From Hermodice carunculata (Eukaryota > Annelida > Polychaeta > Eunicida > Amphinomidae), in contig OZ026620.1 of NCBI GenBank assembly GCA_964020975.1, positions 75,327,600-75,391,599 of the forward strand: a stretch of 64,000 bases of DNA, given 5' to 3'. Below are positions 1 through 11,462 of the stretch, in pieces. How positions within the stretch are numbered: position 1 is the stretch's first letter; each line of letters starts with the position of its first letter. The notes below the pieces were generated by a model. It had not been told where the DNA came from, did no database searches, and saw only the letters and a program-made list of their open reading frames with translations. The translations under genes were made by a program, and so were the position numbers.

Positions 1-39
1 AAGAAGTCGAAAATAGCAAAACAAACAAAAAATCATTAA

Positions 40-511
40 AAAATTAGAAAAAAATGTCAGTGCCATCCGGTGAATAAATTCAGAACTAGGAGTCCCTGGG
101 AGTGTCCCTGTGCGATATCAAAGCAATTGGGTGAGTGGTTTTGGAGAAAATTTTTTAAGATTTGCCCCATAAAAGCATGACCATTTGAACAAAGTTGGTA
201 GAGACCGACCCAAGGCACATCCCCACCACGTTTGAAGTGAATCTGGCTGAGGGTTTTGGAGAAGAAGTCGAAACTGTGACTTGTTGACGACAGACGATGG
301 ACGACGGCATGGTCAGAACTTTGCAAAAATTTTGCGAGAATCTATTTGGGTTTTTGTCAGTTAATTTTCCTTTTGATGAAAAACAAGTCAAGGAGAATCT
401 TTGCGAGAATTGATTTTTGGATTCTAGCCGAAATTCCAGCCATGGACGGACAGACGGTGGACCGAGGACCATAAGATAAGCCCAGCTGACTGACAAGTCA
501 GCTGTGCTAAA
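40..511 (+). repeat. Interspersed repeat, family F, with a nested element
   Basis: This unclassified dispersed repeat runs from a 'cagtgccatccggtgaataaa' region, through 'gtttgaagtgaatctggctgagggttttggagaagaa', to a tail with a GGACGGACAGACGG stretch and 'cagctgactgacaagtcagc'. Recognisable relatives lie at 13786-15210 and 45230-45700, which fixes the sense orientation. The copy is split by a roughly 115-bp element (family J) at about 318-446; the two halves join into the order seen in other copies. There is no coding signal. The open frames here are chance frames within the repeat. The family is non-coding in appearance and could be the non-autonomous relative of a larger element, but the class is unknown. 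Confidence 0.6.
318..446 (-). mobile_element. MITE-like element, family J, nested in family F
   Basis: The reverse complement of this stretch matches 18767-18884 over about 115 bp, including GGAATTTCGGC, the GATTCTCGCAAA motif and a central AAAACTAATTGACAAAAA-like block. The ends form an imperfect inverted repeat (GGCCAGAATTTCGGCGAGAATC against GGCTATAATTTTGCGAGAATC in the second copy). Both copies interrupt other repeats, which shows recent mobility relative to those repeats. No coding capacity. The superfamily is unknown. Confidence 0.55.
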
Positions 512-659
512 AAGTAGATCCCAAGTGTAAAATTATAGTCTACCACTCATTTGAAAACTTTACCATATTTTCGGGGTTCTTTCTTTGAAAAAAATTGGGG
601 GATGCGTTTATTAGGGAGTGTATGCTTAATAACGTGAATATGGTATATACATATTGATG

Positions 660-858
660 TCACTAATACCCTCCATAAGAGACCACCTGTCTTGACAGAT
701 AGCAATTTGGTCATCCCTTCAGTTGGTCTTTAAGAAAGGTTTCCCTTTATTTATACCTGTCATGAGAGACCAGCTGTGCTAATTAAGAGACCACAAATCT
801 CGAGACCACAGTTTGGTCATTCCCCCGAACGGCCTCTTAAGACAGATTTCACTTGAGT
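660..858 (+). mobile_element. TA-type pogo-like MITE, diverged copy
   Basis: It shows alternating GAGACCACCTGTCTTGA and GGTCTTTAAG blocks in inverted orientation, ending 'cctcttaagacagatttcactt'. This is the internal layout of the better-preserved copy at 6682-6860. Ends are diverged and a TA duplication is not clear. Confidence 0.5.
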
Positions 859-1733
859 ACAAAGCGAAGCTGTAAACGCCTGCCAACAGTAAAACATGGG
901 CACCCGTTAATGAGTGCATAAAATCAAATCAATAGCTTGTTTATAATGCCTTTCTCCACTATCCCAGTCTAATCAATTTGTGAAAACTACCTGCGTCTAT
1001 GACACAGGTCAACGCCTTATAGCTTTCCCATCTCGGAACCTTTCAGCAATGACGCTATGTGGGGAAAGTGTATTTACGATAATTGCTTCCCTGCCTGCAT
1101 GAGTCAAAGTTGTTAACTCCCCATAATCATTTGATTTGGGTACCGTTGATGTCAAGTCAGGGGTCTAATAAAAATCCTGACACTTATTTTTCAACTGAAG
1201 GGATTTTTTAGTTCTATTTCTTTTCTACTCTGTCATAAAAAGGAAAGTAATAGTTGTTCTGCGTAAATCAACCCAGTAAAGCCATCAATACAACCTGTTC
1301 TTATACCCATCAGATGCCATTATGTCTTCTCAGATGTACACTTTTGGATAATTTCTCTGGAGTGATGCTCTATCACCAATACCAAAGGGAAAAAAAAAAA
1401 GGATTCCATTTCAAATGACTACATGTGTATGGTCTACTACCATTACCACTGACAAACAAGATGTCATCTATGTACCTCATGAATGAAGTAACCACCTGCC
1501 CTGGCAAGCAAGAAACCTTTGATCTCCAACTCTCTCGTCAAAAATACTCACAGGTAACACATCAAGGAAGATATTCACTGATTTCACGTGATTACATCAA
1601 TGCCACAGTGCTTACATTTTGGCTTCTTTCAGATTAGGACTCACTTTGAGTATCAGAGTGGGTTCTTGTGTCTCAGCCATTAAAAAAAAACATAGCGTGT
1701 GAAGCATCGAGTGACTTGAGTGGTGTCCCCTTT
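859..1733. other. No recognised feature
   Basis: AT-rich sequence with no convincing exon and no repeat that recurs in this window. It holds an A-run near 1389-1400 and an A-run at 1681-1689. Confidence 0.4.
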
Positions 1734-1984
1734 TTAACTCATTCCATACCAGTTCCTGATTTTTCCGTATATTTACCTAGATTTAAGACGACAATTGCAT
1801 ATTTAAATTCTTCATGAAAAGAGCTTTCGTTCAAGTACCAGTATGCCTATAGTCTTAAGTCAGTCGTTCTGGCACTGTCTGGCAAGTCATGCTGCAGCTG
1901 CCACAAGAGCAGCTGCAGTATGACTTGCCAGGCAGTGCCAGAACAACTGACCAAGGCCTATGCCTATCGTATGGAATGAGTTAA
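1734..1984 (+). mobile_element. TTAA-flanked piggyBac-like MITE, family D
   Basis: It is bounded by TTAACTCATTCCATAC and its inverse GTATGGAATGAGTTAA, so both ends carry TTAA, the target-site signature of piggyBac elements. Inside is a large inverted repeat (1859-1901 with 1909-1951) with a few mismatches and a 7-nt loop. Near-identical copies lie at 24023-24273 and 62126-62376, and a more diverged one at 27755-27994. About 250 bp with no coding capacity, so it would depend on a transposase elsewhere. The family assignment is inferred from TTAA and the ends alone. Confidence 0.75.
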
Positions 1985-3071
1985 ACTATGCTTTTCCCAT
2001 GATTTCTGGAAAGTGAATTTCATTCATACTTGGAATTTCATGTCATTCAACAACCTGATAGACCACACCAAACAACAATTTCTATCCCCTGATGTACTCC
2101 TTGCATAACTGCTTGCTTCCTCAAGCACTTGGATTGTTGGAAGGCACAGTGCATCAGATTGAAGGCCTGCTTTTCACGAGGCACGAAAACCTGCATGCTA
2201 CCGCTACGGCTCCAAAGGAAATTGGACCACTTTGGCATAATTGCTTTAAGCAACATCTGTCTATAGATAACAATCCAGCTAATTTCACAAAATAGATGAA
2301 ATGTCATACGTGTCACACTTATGAAACCTGCACATTGACTGTTTTCTTTGCTTGTTCCCATGTCAAAAAATAAACAATACCATTATATACTTTGATCAGG
2401 ACCAACCACATATAAAAACAAACAGCCTTATGATATTACACAGTTCTGCAAACTGAGTTTGAGTATATCATGCCACTGAATCCTTTCACCTACTCTCATC
2501 AGAATTATAATCAACACACCTACACATTATCACATTTTCAATTAATATCAAGTCTTGAGACATCATACGACTCTAAAAAAAGCTTTCCACCCAACTTGCC
2601 TTAAAATGTCAAATACCATTGATGCTTTTTCCACAATATCTTTACAGACCTGAGGAAATAGGTCTGAAATCTAACTAATAGATATCTGTGTTTATAAATT
2701 CATTCAGTACAGTGGTCCCCCTCTTATAAAAAACTGCCAAAAGTACTTCCCAAACATGGCCTTACAAGAGGGACAGCCTCTCTTGAGACGGAAAATAAAA
2801 TAATACCATGCTTGCTACAAGGAGAAGTGAGCTTTGTTCTTTTTTTTTTTGCAGGGGGGGGGGGGGAGGGAGGTGCTTATTATAGGTGGAAACTAAGGTA
2901 ATCCACTTTCATCTCAAATTCTAACATAATCACCCATGTCTTTGTTTTTCTGCTAGAAAACAAATGACTGTTTGGGTTATTAAGGCAGAAAAAAGCTGAC
3001 ATTTCATTATAGATGTACTCTGCTTACGTATTGTCATTTGCTCCGAAACAAGCTACACCCAGCTCCAATTA
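1985..3071. other. Mostly unrecognised; short MITE remnant
   Basis: No gene seen. A fragment at about 2711-2775 starts CAGTGGTCCCCCTCTTATAA and has an inverted partner 'cttacaagagggac', so it is probably a decayed TA-type MITE. A T-run followed by a G-run lies at 2839-2866. Confidence 0.4.
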
Positions 3072-3243
3072 TGGTGAAACCTCATTACGACACTCAGCTG
3101 TCCCACATATTAATTGAATGATGCAAGTTTTGAGTAAGCTAAAGCCAAATTCTTTTGATATTTGAACCATTTATTGCACATACTCATGACATTGCATACA
3201 TTTTGTGGGGAACAGATGTTGTCGTTATGACAAGATTTTAATA
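3072..3243 (+). mobile_element. Diverged TA-type MITE, GTTATAACGAG subfamily
   Basis: The left end 'tggtgaaacctcattacgacactc' is the approximate inverse of the right end 'tgttgtcgttatgacaagatttt'. The same subfamily is seen at 12777-12910, 33757-33931 and 41948-42103, which share 'tatctgacaca..attcag' in the middle. Ends resemble Tigger/pogo termini (CAGTGAAACCTCGTTATAAC type). Confidence 0.5.
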
Positions 3244-3341
3244 TAGTTTGCACCCTTTCTCTCCCATATTATATTGCTACATGTCAAGTTCACAATAAGT
3301 TTGCATAACAAACTAGGAAATATTTACAGGAAACATTAATG

Positions 3342-3482
3342 AAATGGTGCCCTTGCCTCTGTGGTGCACCAAGAACTGTGACGCTGAAGGATGGACTGTC
3401 AACCCGAAGCAAACCTGAGGGTTGACAGTCCATTCATCAGGTTTACAGGTCTTCCTGTCCCACAAAGGCAAGGACACCATTT
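3342..3482. repeat. Double-stem hairpin repeat
   Basis: The outer arms 3342-3364 and 3460-3482 are inverted copies with two mismatches over 23 bp. The inner arms 3391-3405 and 3419-3433 are perfect over 15 bp. A nested fold-back of this size is typical of a small MITE. It is seen once in this window. Confidence 0.6.
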
Positions 3483-3596
3483 CCTTTACTATATCGAATA
3501 ACAATAACTGAAAAAATATCACTTTATTTTCAGTCCATGTTAATAAATCAACAATCATTTACATGACATAAATTAGGCCTATTAGTACAGCTATAA

Positions 3597-3993
3597 TGAG
3601 TAACTTAATATTTGAAGATATCATGGTATGACCATTTTTCTTCAATGCAGCACTGTGACCTAAATATGTTACCCAGTGACCTAGTTTTTGATAGGCATAT
3701 GGGGCATTCTTAGGACCAGCTGTCATAAATAATTGAAGAAGCTACATTAAATTTTTTTTAGATACTGTGTTAATGCCAGTTTTTTCTCTGCAATGTAGTA
3801 CCAAGACCTAAAAAATGAGACCTAGTGACCTACTTTTCAATAGGCACCTGAAGCACTTCAATGACCCCCTGTGATAAGAATTTGGTCTCTGAAAGTGAGT
3901 ATTTTTGGAGATATGGCATTAACAAGCCATGGATGGACGGACGCGTAGGTGAAGACAATACCCCCTCGACCCACAAGGCCGATGGGTAAAAAC
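3597..3993 (+). repeat. Modular interspersed repeat, family E
   Basis: It consists of repeating modules: 'gaagatatcatggtatgaccattt', 'gtgacctaaatatg', 'gtgacctagtttt', 'aggacca..tgtcataaataattga', then another GATAT module. It ends in a fixed tail 'ggatggacggacgcgtagg..acaatacccc' closing with 'aaggccgatgggtaaaa'. Larger relatives lie at 49525-50300 and 60768-61318. There is no coding signal and the class is unknown. Confidence 0.6.
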
Positions 3994-4638
3994 TATTTCA
4001 TGCTGTTTGTACTTTCACGGTTTTATGCCATCAGCAATTTTGTAAAGATAAGAATGGAATAAAATGAAAGCAATTTACAGTATATAAGATTGTTCTTTAA
4101 CCCCTTCCTATTCAAATCACGCAAATGTGTGCACAGGTATATTGTCTTCTGGTTAAACCTTTTTTTCTTTTTAAATTTCGCATTGGTTAAAAATATTTTT
4201 CCCCGAGCATTGCGAATAAGTCCTCTCAGGATGGCTCATCACGGAGTTTGACAGCTTTTCTCAGCATGCGTTCTATGCAACATGCCCAACACACACAGAG
4301 GAAAGCTTGAATCTAATGACACAGTCTTACCTTGACCAGAAAAGGGTTAAACGTTTCAGCCAATCATACTGGCAATTTTTCAGTATATTGGGCTTGTAGC
4401 ATCCATATGTGATAAATCCACATATGCATCCTTTCCCTTGGTCTTAAGCAGTTGTAAACCACCCATAATATCACAAATGATCTACAACACAAACTTTCCG
4501 CATCAAGCTAATAGTAGTTCTAAATGAAGACATCAATGTTATAACAACTTGGTTACGGCGAGAGATCAGGAGTCTCTCCCTAACAACATACAATTCTGCA
4601 GGCAACGGGTTTGCTTCATAACTAGGACCCCGGACAAG

Positions 4639-4795
4639 TACAGTGGAACCTCCCTATTAAGACCACATAAGGGACTCATAACATGGTCCTTATAGGAGTG
4701 GTAGTTATATGATATATAATTTAATTAAGGTTAAGCAAAAATGGACGGTATCTTGGTGGTCTTAAAACGAAAATGGTCTCTTTACAGAGCTATAG
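4639..4795 (+). mobile_element. TA-type MITE, degraded
   Basis: It starts TACAGTGGAACCTCCCTATT and contains 'ggtccttataggagtggta' and later 'ggtcttaaaacgaaaatggtc'. The right terminus is not clear. Confidence 0.4.
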
Positions 4796-5484
4796 TTAAT
4801 CACAGATTCTTTTGTATATTGTATTATCATACAATGATTTATTACATATCAAAAGCTGTCCCTCCCATATACTGCTAAGCTGCAACAAAGAAAGTGATGA
4901 CCTTTCCGATGCATAAACGTACCGGGCCTCTCGTGCACACATTGATGATCAAGAGATGCAACCCATGCGACAGTTCCTAGTGCCTGCAGGACATTTTCTT
5001 GTGTTTTTAACTAGACAAAAGTCATCTTTGTTTTACAATTATCTCAGTATATAATTTCAGAGGAATACATTCTGAAAAATGATATTCTGATTGGTGGATA
5101 TTAAGCGTAACACAAAACCAGTGAGCCCATGCATGAAAGTTCATCAGCATAGTTATCCCCATTGATGTCCAATGATGAACTAACCTATGTGGCCATGTGG
5201 AAAATCTGTCTGCATGACAAGAGATATCTGACACGAAATATCGGCCACAGCAGCCACAAAACATCTTCCTATGATGCAGACAATCCTTCTGAGGTTTGTC
5301 TCCATTAACGTCAGTCTCAGGCAGATATTTACCACCAATCATTTTTGCATTATAGTAGCTGATATCTCTATATTGGTAGTCCTGGCCGCAGACATGATTT
5401 AATAATTAAGGAAAACAGAATATGAAGAGACACTGCTTCAATCCTATCTTATCACCATGCTTCTAGAGCCAGCATCCTTCATGT
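4796..5484. other. No recognised feature
   Basis: AT-rich; open frames here lack repeats, motifs or splice context that would support a gene. Confidence 0.35.
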
Positions 5485-5577
5485 ACGGTGGTCTGGCCCT
5501 CTTTTGAAAGACCAAGTTCAGGAGAAACCACAATTTGCGGTTTCCTATCATGGCCTTTTAAGGCAGGTTTCACTGTA
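5485..5577 (-). mobile_element. TA-type MITE, one half only
   Basis: Only the right-end half of the family at 6682-6860 is present: 'cttttgaaagacca' followed by 'aaggcaggtttcactgta'. The other end is missing. Confidence 0.5.
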
Positions 5578-5612
5578 TTCGATACAGCCACATAATAGTG
5601 AAATTTAGGCTG

Positions 5613-5744
5613 ACAGAGGGCAGCACTTGACGGTGTTCATTTGCATAAATTGGGATATTTGCTTAACAAAAGCTTCACAGGGATTTGTTGTTATGCAAAT
5701 AAGTAAAATTATGCAAATGATCAACCTCAAGTGCTGCCCTCTGG
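5613..5744. mobile_element. Hairpin MITE with long inverted repeats
   Basis: Arms of roughly 45-55 bp face each other: ACAGAGGGCAGCACTTGA at the left and TCAAGTGCTGCCCTCTGG at the right, continuing inward through TTTGCATAA and TTATGCAAA. The total is about 131 bp with no coding capacity. Only one copy is seen here. Confidence 0.6.
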
Positions 5745-6122
5745 GGTCCTCAGAAGGGTCTATTACTATCAAGTTTTTTAGACATGGCCATGTTTATGAA
5801 GCACACATGAAACCAAGATATAATGATTTTTTTTACTTAATGTCAACATTGAAATATATTTCAGCCATTTTTTTTTTTTTTTTTTGTCTGGACAAAGTTC
5901 CACTGAACATATTGAATGTAAATAGAGACACAGCTTGGCCTGCTCAGGAGGCAAACAAACTCATGGTCAAACCGACTAAAATGTCAGAATCGTTCATTTT
6001 TAAAATTAATTTGTCTAAACATATTACTTGATTTACATCTCAAAGAACTGCACATAGCAAGAAAGATGTAAACAACTTGGTACAGAGTTGCTGCCAACAG
6101 ATCACATACATGTATCCCAACT

Positions 6123-6365
6123 TTGCACACACCTGGGTCCTGTGTCCTTGAAAATCAGGTCAAGGTCAAGAAATAGTGTCAAGGTACAATTGAGGTAAAT
6201 TTGAGTTACATGGAACGATAAGATTATTTTGCCAGCTAGGATTCTGCCTCACACATACAGTCAGACATTTGCATCGCCTAAGAACAATATATCTCCAGGA
6301 CTTCAGTGGTAGTGGTCGGGGGGTATAATAATGTACGAAGAACCACGTTTTGATTCTGTATATCA
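6123..6365 (+). repeat. Interspersed repeat, family H
   Basis: It opens 'ttgcacacacctgggtcctgtg', then 'ccttgaaaatcaggtcaaggtcaagaaatagtgtcaaggta' and 'attgaggtaaat'. The same order is seen at 29280-29470, and the first part at 17675-17775. Unclassified. Confidence 0.5.
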
Positions 6366-6681
6366 TTTACACCCCTGAAAAACAACAGCACACAACTTTC
6401 ATAGTTGCACATGTTCACAATGGAACATTTTCAGTGTTACACCTTACATATCTCAATAAGCTGCCCTGCCCACCATTTTTATTTCACTCTTGCATGATGC
6501 ACAACAGTCAGCTGTAATAAATACATTTACAAAATATTTTTTCATAACTTTCTTTAAAATGCATGTCTGAACTTCAAAACAAAACAAAAAAATACAGCCC
6601 AGTCAAGGGTGAAGAAAAAAAACACAGAAATGAATAGGCTACAGAATAGTCAGTCTCTGATAAGACACGGCAACACAATTA

Positions 6682-6860
6682 CAGTGAAACCTGTTTTGAG
6701 AGACCACTGTGATGAAAGACCACCTGCTTTTTCAGACCATTTTTACTATGTCCCTTTTGCTATCTTTCCCATGTTATTTTACCTCTATTGAGTGACTACC
6801 TGCCTTATGTGACCCTTTTTCGCTTGCCCTAGGAGTGGTCTCTCAAAACAGGTTTCACTG
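6682..6860 (+). mobile_element. TA-flanked pogo/Tigger-like MITE, reference copy
   Basis: This 179-bp element has perfect 25-bp terminal inverted repeats beginning CAGTGAAACCTGTTTTGAGA, flanked by TA on both sides. A TA target duplication and CAGT-type ends fit the pogo/Tigger branch of Tc1/mariner; that is established for the superfamily, while assignment of this copy is inference. The interior holds inverted GAGACCACC and GGTGGTCT-like blocks. There is no open frame for a transposase, so it is non-autonomous. It is the best-preserved member in the window and probably among the younger ones. Confidence 0.8.
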
Positions 6861-6862
6861 TA

Positions 6863-8248
6863 TTACTTTGGTAAATGAGCAAACACTGGCACCTTTAAAA
6901 CACAAGACTGTGTAGGCATCTAATAGTAAAGCCCTCGAGTAGTCACAGCAAGCGCTGGTCCACATTTTCCAATCCAGTTATTTGATGCCTGTCTTCAGGG
7001 AGGTGTCAGTCTATACACCAACCTATAAATAAATTCTTGGTCGGTAAACTCTAATTATCACCCACAATACCTGGACGAAGTCTTGTAAATAAGCTGTGTT
7101 AATGTACGATACTTCCATATTTAGTTAGGTAATAACTATCGACATAAATACATCAGCCATTGGTGCTATACATACCTTTTGGAGCACCATGCTGGCTTTT
7201 ATAGAGTTCATTTGATGTAACGTGTAACCAGCTATTTGGATCTGCATAAAATGGAGTGGCTTTCCAACAAGTCTCTCTTTTTTTTTAAAACTTAACATGT
7301 GCTGTCCAATGCTCCAATTTACCTTGAAGCAAAACTCACCATAAAAATGGCAAATACCCAATCATCATTAATAATTCAATCCATGTATTCTTATGTTATT
7401 GCACAAATAGTCGTCTCTCTGTTATACGCTGAATTCGCTTTAGGCAGTCCTCAGAATGATGGAAGGAATGACAGAGAAACTATACCAGTGCCTGGAATTG
7501 TGCCAGTGGGTTGAGCCGAGGTACACATACTGACGGAAACTATCTGATGGACAAGTCCACTCTTGGCTCTATGCTACAATGTCCTCTCTCTACCATAGTG
7601 TTGCAATCTGTGTTTTCGTAAACAGTGGCATATGTTAAGGATGCCACGAGGAGGCAGCCAAAGGCCACAGCGTCGGTTCCACTGTCAAAGACGACCTTCG
7701 GGAACAAAGCCAGGAATCTGTCGCATGCTTAACCGGATGGGCCTTGTACTCCTGATACTGTGTACAAACTGCTGAAAGCCTCTAACCAAATACGGCATTT
7801 GTTCTTGCTCTCCTTTGAGTTCCTGACCTCTTTCAAGGTATCACTGACATTAAAATAAAAAATTAAAAAAAAAAAAAAAAACATATGGAGGGAAGGTTCT
7901 ATTTTCATTTTTTAAAGTCCCTCTTACTTCAATAGTAAGATACCTTTCAAGTCTCCAAATTTGAAACTTTTTGAGTTCCAACAAAACTCAAACGAATTGC
8001 GGAATGTGACTGAAAATAATTCACAATTACCCTCAGCTGGTGGCTTTTGGACTGTGTTGACATATGAATCCCAGTAACAGATAACAGACCACTCAAGTGT
8101 ATGATTAGTGAGACTCATCAGCAAAGTGCTGTATTCTCCATGTTCACTCACTTGTATGTTTTAACTTGTTCACCAGCCAGTTATTTTGTGTCCGAAATAG
8201 ATTACTGTTACTCCTGCAGCTGTAGTGTTTGGGGCTTAATATGACTAC
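6863..8248. other. Mostly unrecognised; one weak minus-strand open frame
   Basis: No repeats shared with the rest of the window. A minus-strand frame at 7540-7728 (63 codons including the stop, no early ATG) has locally higher GC and a hydrophobic run AVAFGCLLVASLTYATVY, but no confident splice border and no recognised family. A long A-run lies at 7864-7881. Confidence 0.3.
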
Positions 8249-8515
8249 CAGGAGTGGACTTAGGAGGGGTGGTGTGAGGGGCAAGCCCCACCCCCCCCCT
8301 CAACACCCTAAAAAATTTTCACAAAATAGATACTTTTGTTTATAAATGACTTCAAATCTTTGCTATATTTCTTGCAAAATAGGCTCAAAATGGCTCAGAA
8401 ACTGCCATTTCATGCCTAAAATTTTCAAAATTTCCAGGAGAAGCACCCTCAACTAAACAAGTCAATGTTTTGGCCACTTGCCCCCCCCCCCTCCAGATTT
8501 CTGGATCTGCCCCTG
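8249..8515 (+). mobile_element. hAT-like MITE
   Basis: The left end CAGGAGTGGACTTAGGAGGGG is the imperfect inverse of the right end, which reads 'ccctccagatttctggatctgcccctg'. CAGGGGCGGATC-type ends resemble widespread animal hAT-like MITEs. The interior has poly-C runs and 'gctcaaaatggctcagaaactgcc'. An 8-bp target duplication is not convincing, so the superfamily call is tentative. Confidence 0.5.
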
Positions 8516-8526
8516 GTTACCATGCT

Positions 8527-8610
8527 TACAGTGGTACCTGCCATGTGCAGCCATTGCTGTGAGAGGCCGCCTGCTCTTTGTGGCCACATTTACCTGGCCA
8601 TGCAAGATGT
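8527..8610 (+). mobile_element. TA-type MITE fragment
   Basis: It starts CAGTGGTACCTGCCATGTGC and continues 'agaggccgcctgctctttgtggcc', matching the subfamily whose intact copy is 38375-38550. The right end is not preserved. Confidence 0.45.
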
Positions 8611-8732
8611 TTTGGTTAATTGAGCTGCTTAGCTGAATAAGGTACCAGTATCTGTCTGATAACAAAAGGGATTCATGGAGACATCAGTATTAGGTTCTAA
8701 TTTAATAGGTCCTGACTAACTGTTGTGAAATA

Positions 8733-9055
8733 CTGATACACGTATCGAGAAGCCTCTAAGATTGATACATGCAAGAGAGAAACCTTTAAGATACTGATCT
8801 TTAAGACATTGATACATGTAGCAAGAAGCCATAAATATAAGCCACCGAGGCATGAGAAGCCTTTAAGATGCTGATACATGCAACCTTTAAGACATTGATA
8901 CATACAGAGAGAAGCATACAAGATTATACAGCACATGTGAAGCAGAGACAAAACATCCAAGACACTGAAACAATTGTTGATAGAATTAAGCCTTTAGGAT
9001 ACAGATACATACAGAGAGATGACCTTGAAGATCTTGACACATACAGACAGAAGCC
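8733..9055. repeat. Degenerate minisatellite
   Basis: Irregular tandem units of about 30-35 bp contain 'gatacatacagagagaagcc' and 'tttaagacattgatacat'. Unit length and sequence vary, pointing to an old array. Open frames on both strands here follow from the repeat and are not genes. Confidence 0.55.
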
Positions 9056-9173
9056 AATTTGATGAGACTATGAAAAGGCTCCACCATCAGCACATTGTTT
9101 GCAGCAAAATTGGTCTGTGTCATACATACTCTGTTAAAGTTGCTACAACCAGAAAACTTTTTTTGATACATTG

Positions 9174-9204
<31 letters not shown>

Positions 9205-10439
9205 TTTGGGGGGGTCTTCCATTTTTATGGTAGTATAGACCCATATCTTTTACATGGATTGCGAAGCAGGCCAAGCCTATATTAATCACTCTCCATGGCA
9301 CAGATCGTGGCGTATACCTCCTACCTACATGTTTTTATGGTATCCTCTGCATCTATGGAATCTCACTTTCACACTGTACTTTAGTTCCTGCTGTATACAG
9401 GAACATGTCAGTCACATAAAGTCATGACCGTCCATTGTTTAACAACCTCCAACATTACTACAAGTGCCAGCACCTGTTATTTACGCAGTACGGCAGCCTT
9501 GTCTCTGTCAGGGGCTATGGTGTTAACAACAAAAACTGACACACAATGCCTATGATGAAAAGGGTACCACTGTACTGAGCAAACACACCTAAAAAGGCTT
9601 CTCTGTGATTGCCATTTGGAAACAGTTACGCTACCAGATGCACAAACAACAGTTAAAGCAAAGCCAGATTAATATGACTAGACTGATTAACAGACAAACA
9701 GAATAGGATGTATTCATATTTAAATGCGGTGCTACTCTAACACCTATTGAGCACAAGAGGAAGCCACCTGCATCAGGGCAGATCCATGTATTTAGCATGG
9801 TCAAAAGTACTTTTTCAATAAAATAAACAACACGAACACAGAATAATCTTAAGAAAATGTTTTAACATATATTTGAAACATAAAGGATGCCTAAATTGAT
9901 TAGAAATGGGATCTCTTTTGGTTGAAAAGTTGTTATTTATGGGTGTTTATACAGTATATAATAGAAATCTGCCCTGATCATGGTGGAAGCATCAGGCTGT
10001 TGCTCCGGCAACACAGGAAGTGAGCAGGATCGCAGTTAAATATGAATGTCTCCTACTGGACAGAAAACCAGTGTGGAGTCCCTCAATGGAAAACCTGACC
10101 TTAAAAGAAGCTGATAGCCAGAATACGCAACAGGAAATACTCAAAACTCACCATGGAAAACATGCATGATTAAACCCCAAACTTTGTGACCAGAAGATAT
10201 TAGTTTCTTTACCCAGTTCTCTCACCATATCTTTACAATAGAACATTCTGATACACTATTCTGCATGGTGGCAGCACCTACATGCTTCCTGTGTCACATG
10301 GCATTTTCCAACAGTTGGATACCCGGGGGGAGCTCCCTGTAGTACCAGCTGCAGATAACCTGCGCCTATCATGTCTGTTGTGGTCAAGACATCAGTGTAT
10401 TTGTATTACTTGGCAAGTGATGTCCCAGCTGCTCTTGTA
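9056..10439. other. No recognised gene; TTTTG run
   Basis: A (TTTTG)n tract and a T/G homopolymer lie at about 9173-9214. The rest shows no repeat shared within the window and no supportable exon. Confidence 0.35.
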
Positions 10440-10616
10440 CAGTGGTACCTCTCTTGAGAGACCCCTCTAATGAGAAACCGCATATTTTTTTAAGACCGCT
10501 CTCTGAACACTGTGCTATCTTTTCCATGTTGTTGTACCTCTAATGAAAGACCACCTGTTTTAAGAGACCACATTTTGACCTGCCGTAGGGGCGGTTTCTC
10601 AAAAGAGGTACCACTG
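10440..10616 (+). mobile_element. TA-flanked pogo-like MITE
   Basis: Ends are CAGTGGTACCTCTCTTGAGA and the inverse of CAGTGGTACCTCTTTTGAGA, with TA on each side. At 177 bp it is the same size and layout as 6682-6860, but belongs to a GGTACC subfamily. Confidence 0.75.
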
Positions 10617-11274
10617 TATCAGTTATAGCATGACATGTCAAAAAATGAGAGAAAAAAAAACTGGCTTAAGGCATACTGGTATTTGAATAAAATGCTCTTT
10701 TCATGATGAAATCAAATCAGCACATAAGCACTTCTCTTCTTAAATTTAGGTATACACACAAGAAAAGGGGAGTGCAAAGGGTTTTTACTATCAATTATAT
10801 CTGCGGCACATGACCAGGTGCCAGAAGGAAGGACAAATTGCATGTTGCTTCCTGATGTGTTTCTGTCTCTGAGGAAGTGATCGTTGAATACATGAGATGT
10901 GTGTCCTTGTGGTCTCCATTTTCAGATCATGGAATAAAGAAATTACAGAAACCTGTGGTGTTACTTTTTGGTTTCAGCATGTTCAATGTCATGATGGATC
11001 ACAACTACTAGGAAGTATAGTATGGCTTAATTATGATTAATTGCAAATAATTAATCCACAGGCAATGTGCACACACGCCGGGCCTGTACAAATTAAATTT
11101 AGTGCAGCCCATAAATGGGTTAGTATGTTGTTAAAAAAAATAAATAAATAAAAATAAAAAACCCTCCTTTTTGTTTAGCGTAACCTATTTAAAAGTGCCA
11201 TATTTCTTGTTGCCCAAACTTACATGAACAGGAAATGGGTCAGGCCACTGCTAAACAGTGTGCAAACTGTGTGC
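10617..11274. other. No recognised feature
   Basis: AT-rich; no repeat family or exon identified. Confidence 0.35.
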
Positions 11275-11462
11275 CAATGAAGCCACAGGTTCCACTATGC
11301 CATAAGCCAAGAGAAAAGAGGTAGAGGGCGCCACTGGTAGAGTAAGAGGTTACCTGACCAATCATACAGTCAGGATAGGTCAGGGGATACCTCTTCCCCA
11401 GTGGTGTTGTATGCTATTTCCTATTCCTTGACTTATGCCATTTGTGGAGGCCTGGTGTCATA
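11275..11462. mobile_element. Imperfect long inverted-repeat element
   Basis: The arms run inward from about 11275 and 11462. The clearest part pairs 'tgccataagccaagag' with 'cttgacttatgcca', then 'cgccactggt' with 'ccagtggtg', then 'aagaggttacctgacc' with 'ggtcaggggatacctctt'. The whole is one approximately 190-bp fold-back with many mismatches, so it is an older MITE. Confidence 0.55.

Noticed and set aside
7299-7514. Plus-strand frame whose inner ATG gives a signal-peptide-like start (MYSYVIAQIVVSLLYAEFAL) and a short tail ending IVPVG
   Set aside because: Short, no recognised peptide motif or cleavage pattern beyond hydrophobicity, no splice or promoter evidence; chance cannot be excluded.
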